A DNA stretch of 64,000 nucleotides, from assembly GCF_043235035.1 (NCBI RefSeq), contig NZ_JAZAQF010000001.1, forward strand, positions 124,001-188,000, written 5' to 3'. Below the pieces are notes generated by a model that saw nothing but the letters and a program-made list of their open reading frames with translations, was not told where the DNA came from and did not search any database. The number at the start of each line of letters is the position of its first letter. Within the stretch, counting starts at the first letter, position 1. Position numbers and translations under genes: made by a program. Source of the stretch: CACIAM-69d sp001698445 (GTDB lineage Bacteria; Cyanobacteriota; Cyanobacteriia; CACIAM-69d). This document shows positions 62,876 to 64,000 of the stretch, piece after piece.

Positions 62876-63373
62876 TTAGAGTCCTTCGCTATCTTCACCG
62901 AAGCCATAGAGCATGAGTTCTGGTGAAAGTTTCTCCAGTTTCTTGGCATAAAACCAAGCAGGCTCTTGATGGCTCAGTTCCGATAAAAAACTAGCGGACT
63001 TACCGCCATAGGTTCGACAAACTCGATCGATAATCTCTAATTCCTGGCTGGATAAAGTAGCATGATCCGCCAGATCAACAGTTTCTTCTACGTTGATTTG
63101 ATTGATCCGATATTGACCTAACCGAGATTGGGTGAGGTGAATTTTATGCTCTCGCTGAAGTTGCTTCAGCGCCTTATCACCTCGGCTGGGGACTGGCCCA
63201 TGCTCATATTTAATAAATTCAGAGTTCGTAATTGTTTGGCCAATTTCTCTGAGCGCCGTGACTTCAATAAAATAAATAATTTTCCAAAGTTTGGTGACAC
63301 CCAACTGTTGTACATAGGGATTGCTACCAATGTACAAAATCAAAGCATTGAGTTTGGCTGAGTCCACAGACAT
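62876..63373 (-). CDS. Panacea (SocA-like, DUF4065-type) domain antitoxin
   Basis: A 165-residue protein. 'KLNALILYIGSNPYVQQLG', 'TKLWKIIYFIEVTAL' and 'FIKYEHGPVPSRGDKALKQL' are the hallmarks of the Panacea/SocA domain, an antitoxin module known to pair with many unrelated toxins. The ATG at 63373 is preferred; the frame continues upstream to a TTG at 63415. Confidence 0.85.
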   Translation of the reverse strand: MSVDSAKLNALILYIGSNPYVQQLGVTKLWKIIYFIEVTALREIGQTITNSEFIKYEHGPVPSRGDKALKQLQREHKIHLTQSRLGQYRINQINVEETVDLADHATLSSQELEIIDRVCRTYGGKSASFLSELSHQEPAWFYAKKLEKLSPELMLYGFGEDSEGL

Positions 63374-63508
63374 AGCAAGGGAAAACAGTGCGGAGAAAGG
63401 TGATGGGTGATTCAAATCGCTTTGATGTTTCCATTGTAGCGAGCATCCCCAGCCCCCGCACCGAATCGTAATTGACGAGTGCCGTTGATTGAGTAATTAC
63501 CTCTGAAA

Positions 63509-64000
63509 TTACAACGGGCGATAGACGCGGTAATTGACGTTGGGGAAGATGTTGTCGATCGCCTCCACCTTTTGCAGCCAACCCGAATCCACCTTGCCCG
63601 CGCGGATATCGTCGTAGAGCTTCGTGAACCGCATCATGTGCGATCGCGTCCGGCGCACCGCGTAGGGAACCATCGTCCCCGTCCGCATAATGAACGCCCA
63701 GTCGGACGATTGGGCCAACAGCAACTCCCGCGCCGCTTGGTTCAGGGCCCGCCATTCCAGCTCATCGGCCGGCTCCAGTTTGGACAGTTCAATCATCCGT
63801 TCCGCGCCCTTATGCAGGTGCGGATAGATCCAAGCATTCGTATCGTTCAGCCAATATTCATGGAAGCCCTTATAGCCCCAGCTCGACTGGGACGGGCGAC
63901 AGACCTGCTGGGTCGGTTGCTTTTGCAAGTAGTCCGACAGGTGGGTCATTTGGAAGGTCTTTTGGTCAAACCAAGCCTTCCGGAACAGGAAATCTAGGAA
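63509..64000 (-). CDS. GH57 1,4-alpha-glucan branching enzyme, C-terminal part (5' end outside window)
   Basis: The frame is open through the right edge of the window; 163 codons plus a stop are visible. 'NTDAWIYPHLHKGAERMIEL'-like sequence ('NAWIYPHLHKGAERMIEL'), 'LNQAARELLLAQSSDWAFIMR', 'TGTMVPYAVRRTRSHMMRF' and the final 'AIDNIFPNVNYRVYRPL' are typical of the DUF1957-containing C-terminal domain of GH57 branching enzymes, which help make glycogen in cyanobacteria. The catalytic domain is beyond the window. Confidence 0.9.
   Translation of the reverse strand, partial: FLDFLFRKAWFDQKTFQMTHLSDYLQKQPTQQVCRPSQSSWGYKGFHEYWLNDTNAWIYPHLHKGAERMIELSKLEPADELEWRALNQAARELLLAQSSDWAFIMRTGTMVPYAVRRTRSHMMRFTKLYDDIRAGKVDSGWLQKVEAIDNIFPNVNYRVYRPL

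Overview
The window is chromosomal DNA of a cyanobacterium. The HIP1 octamer GCGATCGC and its core CGATCG recur throughout, and the gene set is cyanobacterial: Ycf20/DUF565, DUF3155, Vipp1, a CYP38-type lumenal cyclophilin, HisZ, IspE, the efp-accB order, menB and a GH57 branching enzyme. The sequence looks GC-rich overall, with AT-richer patches around 35.8-36.7 kb and 53.5-55.5 kb. I cannot fix the genus from sequence alone. No intact insertion sequence, prophage or CRISPR array was seen.

0-31 kb is mostly core chromosome. On the minus strand lie hisZ, a J-domain/TPR protein, an inositol-monophosphatase-family enzyme, a nuclease lipoprotein and a [2Fe-2S] ferredoxin. Then come tRNA-Ser(GGA), a Rieske oxygenase, ilvB with a zinc-ribbon tail, a phosphoribosyltransferase, Ycf20, an LCP cell-wall ligase, a GT39 mannosyltransferase, a receptor-type adenylate cyclase, DUF3155, a sensor kinase, ispE, an EamA transporter with a long coiled-coil N-terminus, thiL, the CYP38-like cyclophilin, efp, accB and a DUF2288 gene. 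A 402-residue helical membrane protein of unknown function follows.

31-46 kb carries an Rrf2 regulator with cysK, ald, menB, a Cys-rich small protein, an 870-base AT-rich stretch without genes, dciA, a MITE-like element with target duplication, a SPOR-domain protein, a tandem pspA/vipp1 pair, a thioredoxin, an aminotransferase, a His-rich membrane protein and a polytopic membrane protein.

46.4-63.4 kb is an accessory, conflict-type island. It holds an MntA-like nucleotidyltransferase with only a 26-codon stump of its HepT partner, a Uma2 nuclease-family gene, a UPF0175/DUF3368 pair and a VapBC-type pair. A giant TPR-CHAT protease gene follows, interrupted by an assembly gap, then three co-directional genes: a PD-(D/E)XK-like protein, a zinc-ribbon protein and a membrane protein. 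The housekeeping gene glmM sits inside the island. After it come DUF29 and a STAND (NB-ARC)-TPR gene joined by a 4-base overlap, a BECR-like/DUF2283 pair and a Panacea/RelE-like pair. The window ends in the 3' part of a GH57 branching-enzyme gene.

The best candidate for an undescribed system is the TPR-CHAT cassette at 49168-55546, with the DUF29-STAND-TPR pair second. The CHAT gene looks split between two frames only because of the N gap: the 81 bases on each side of the Ns are identical, and collapsing them restores one 1367-codon frame.
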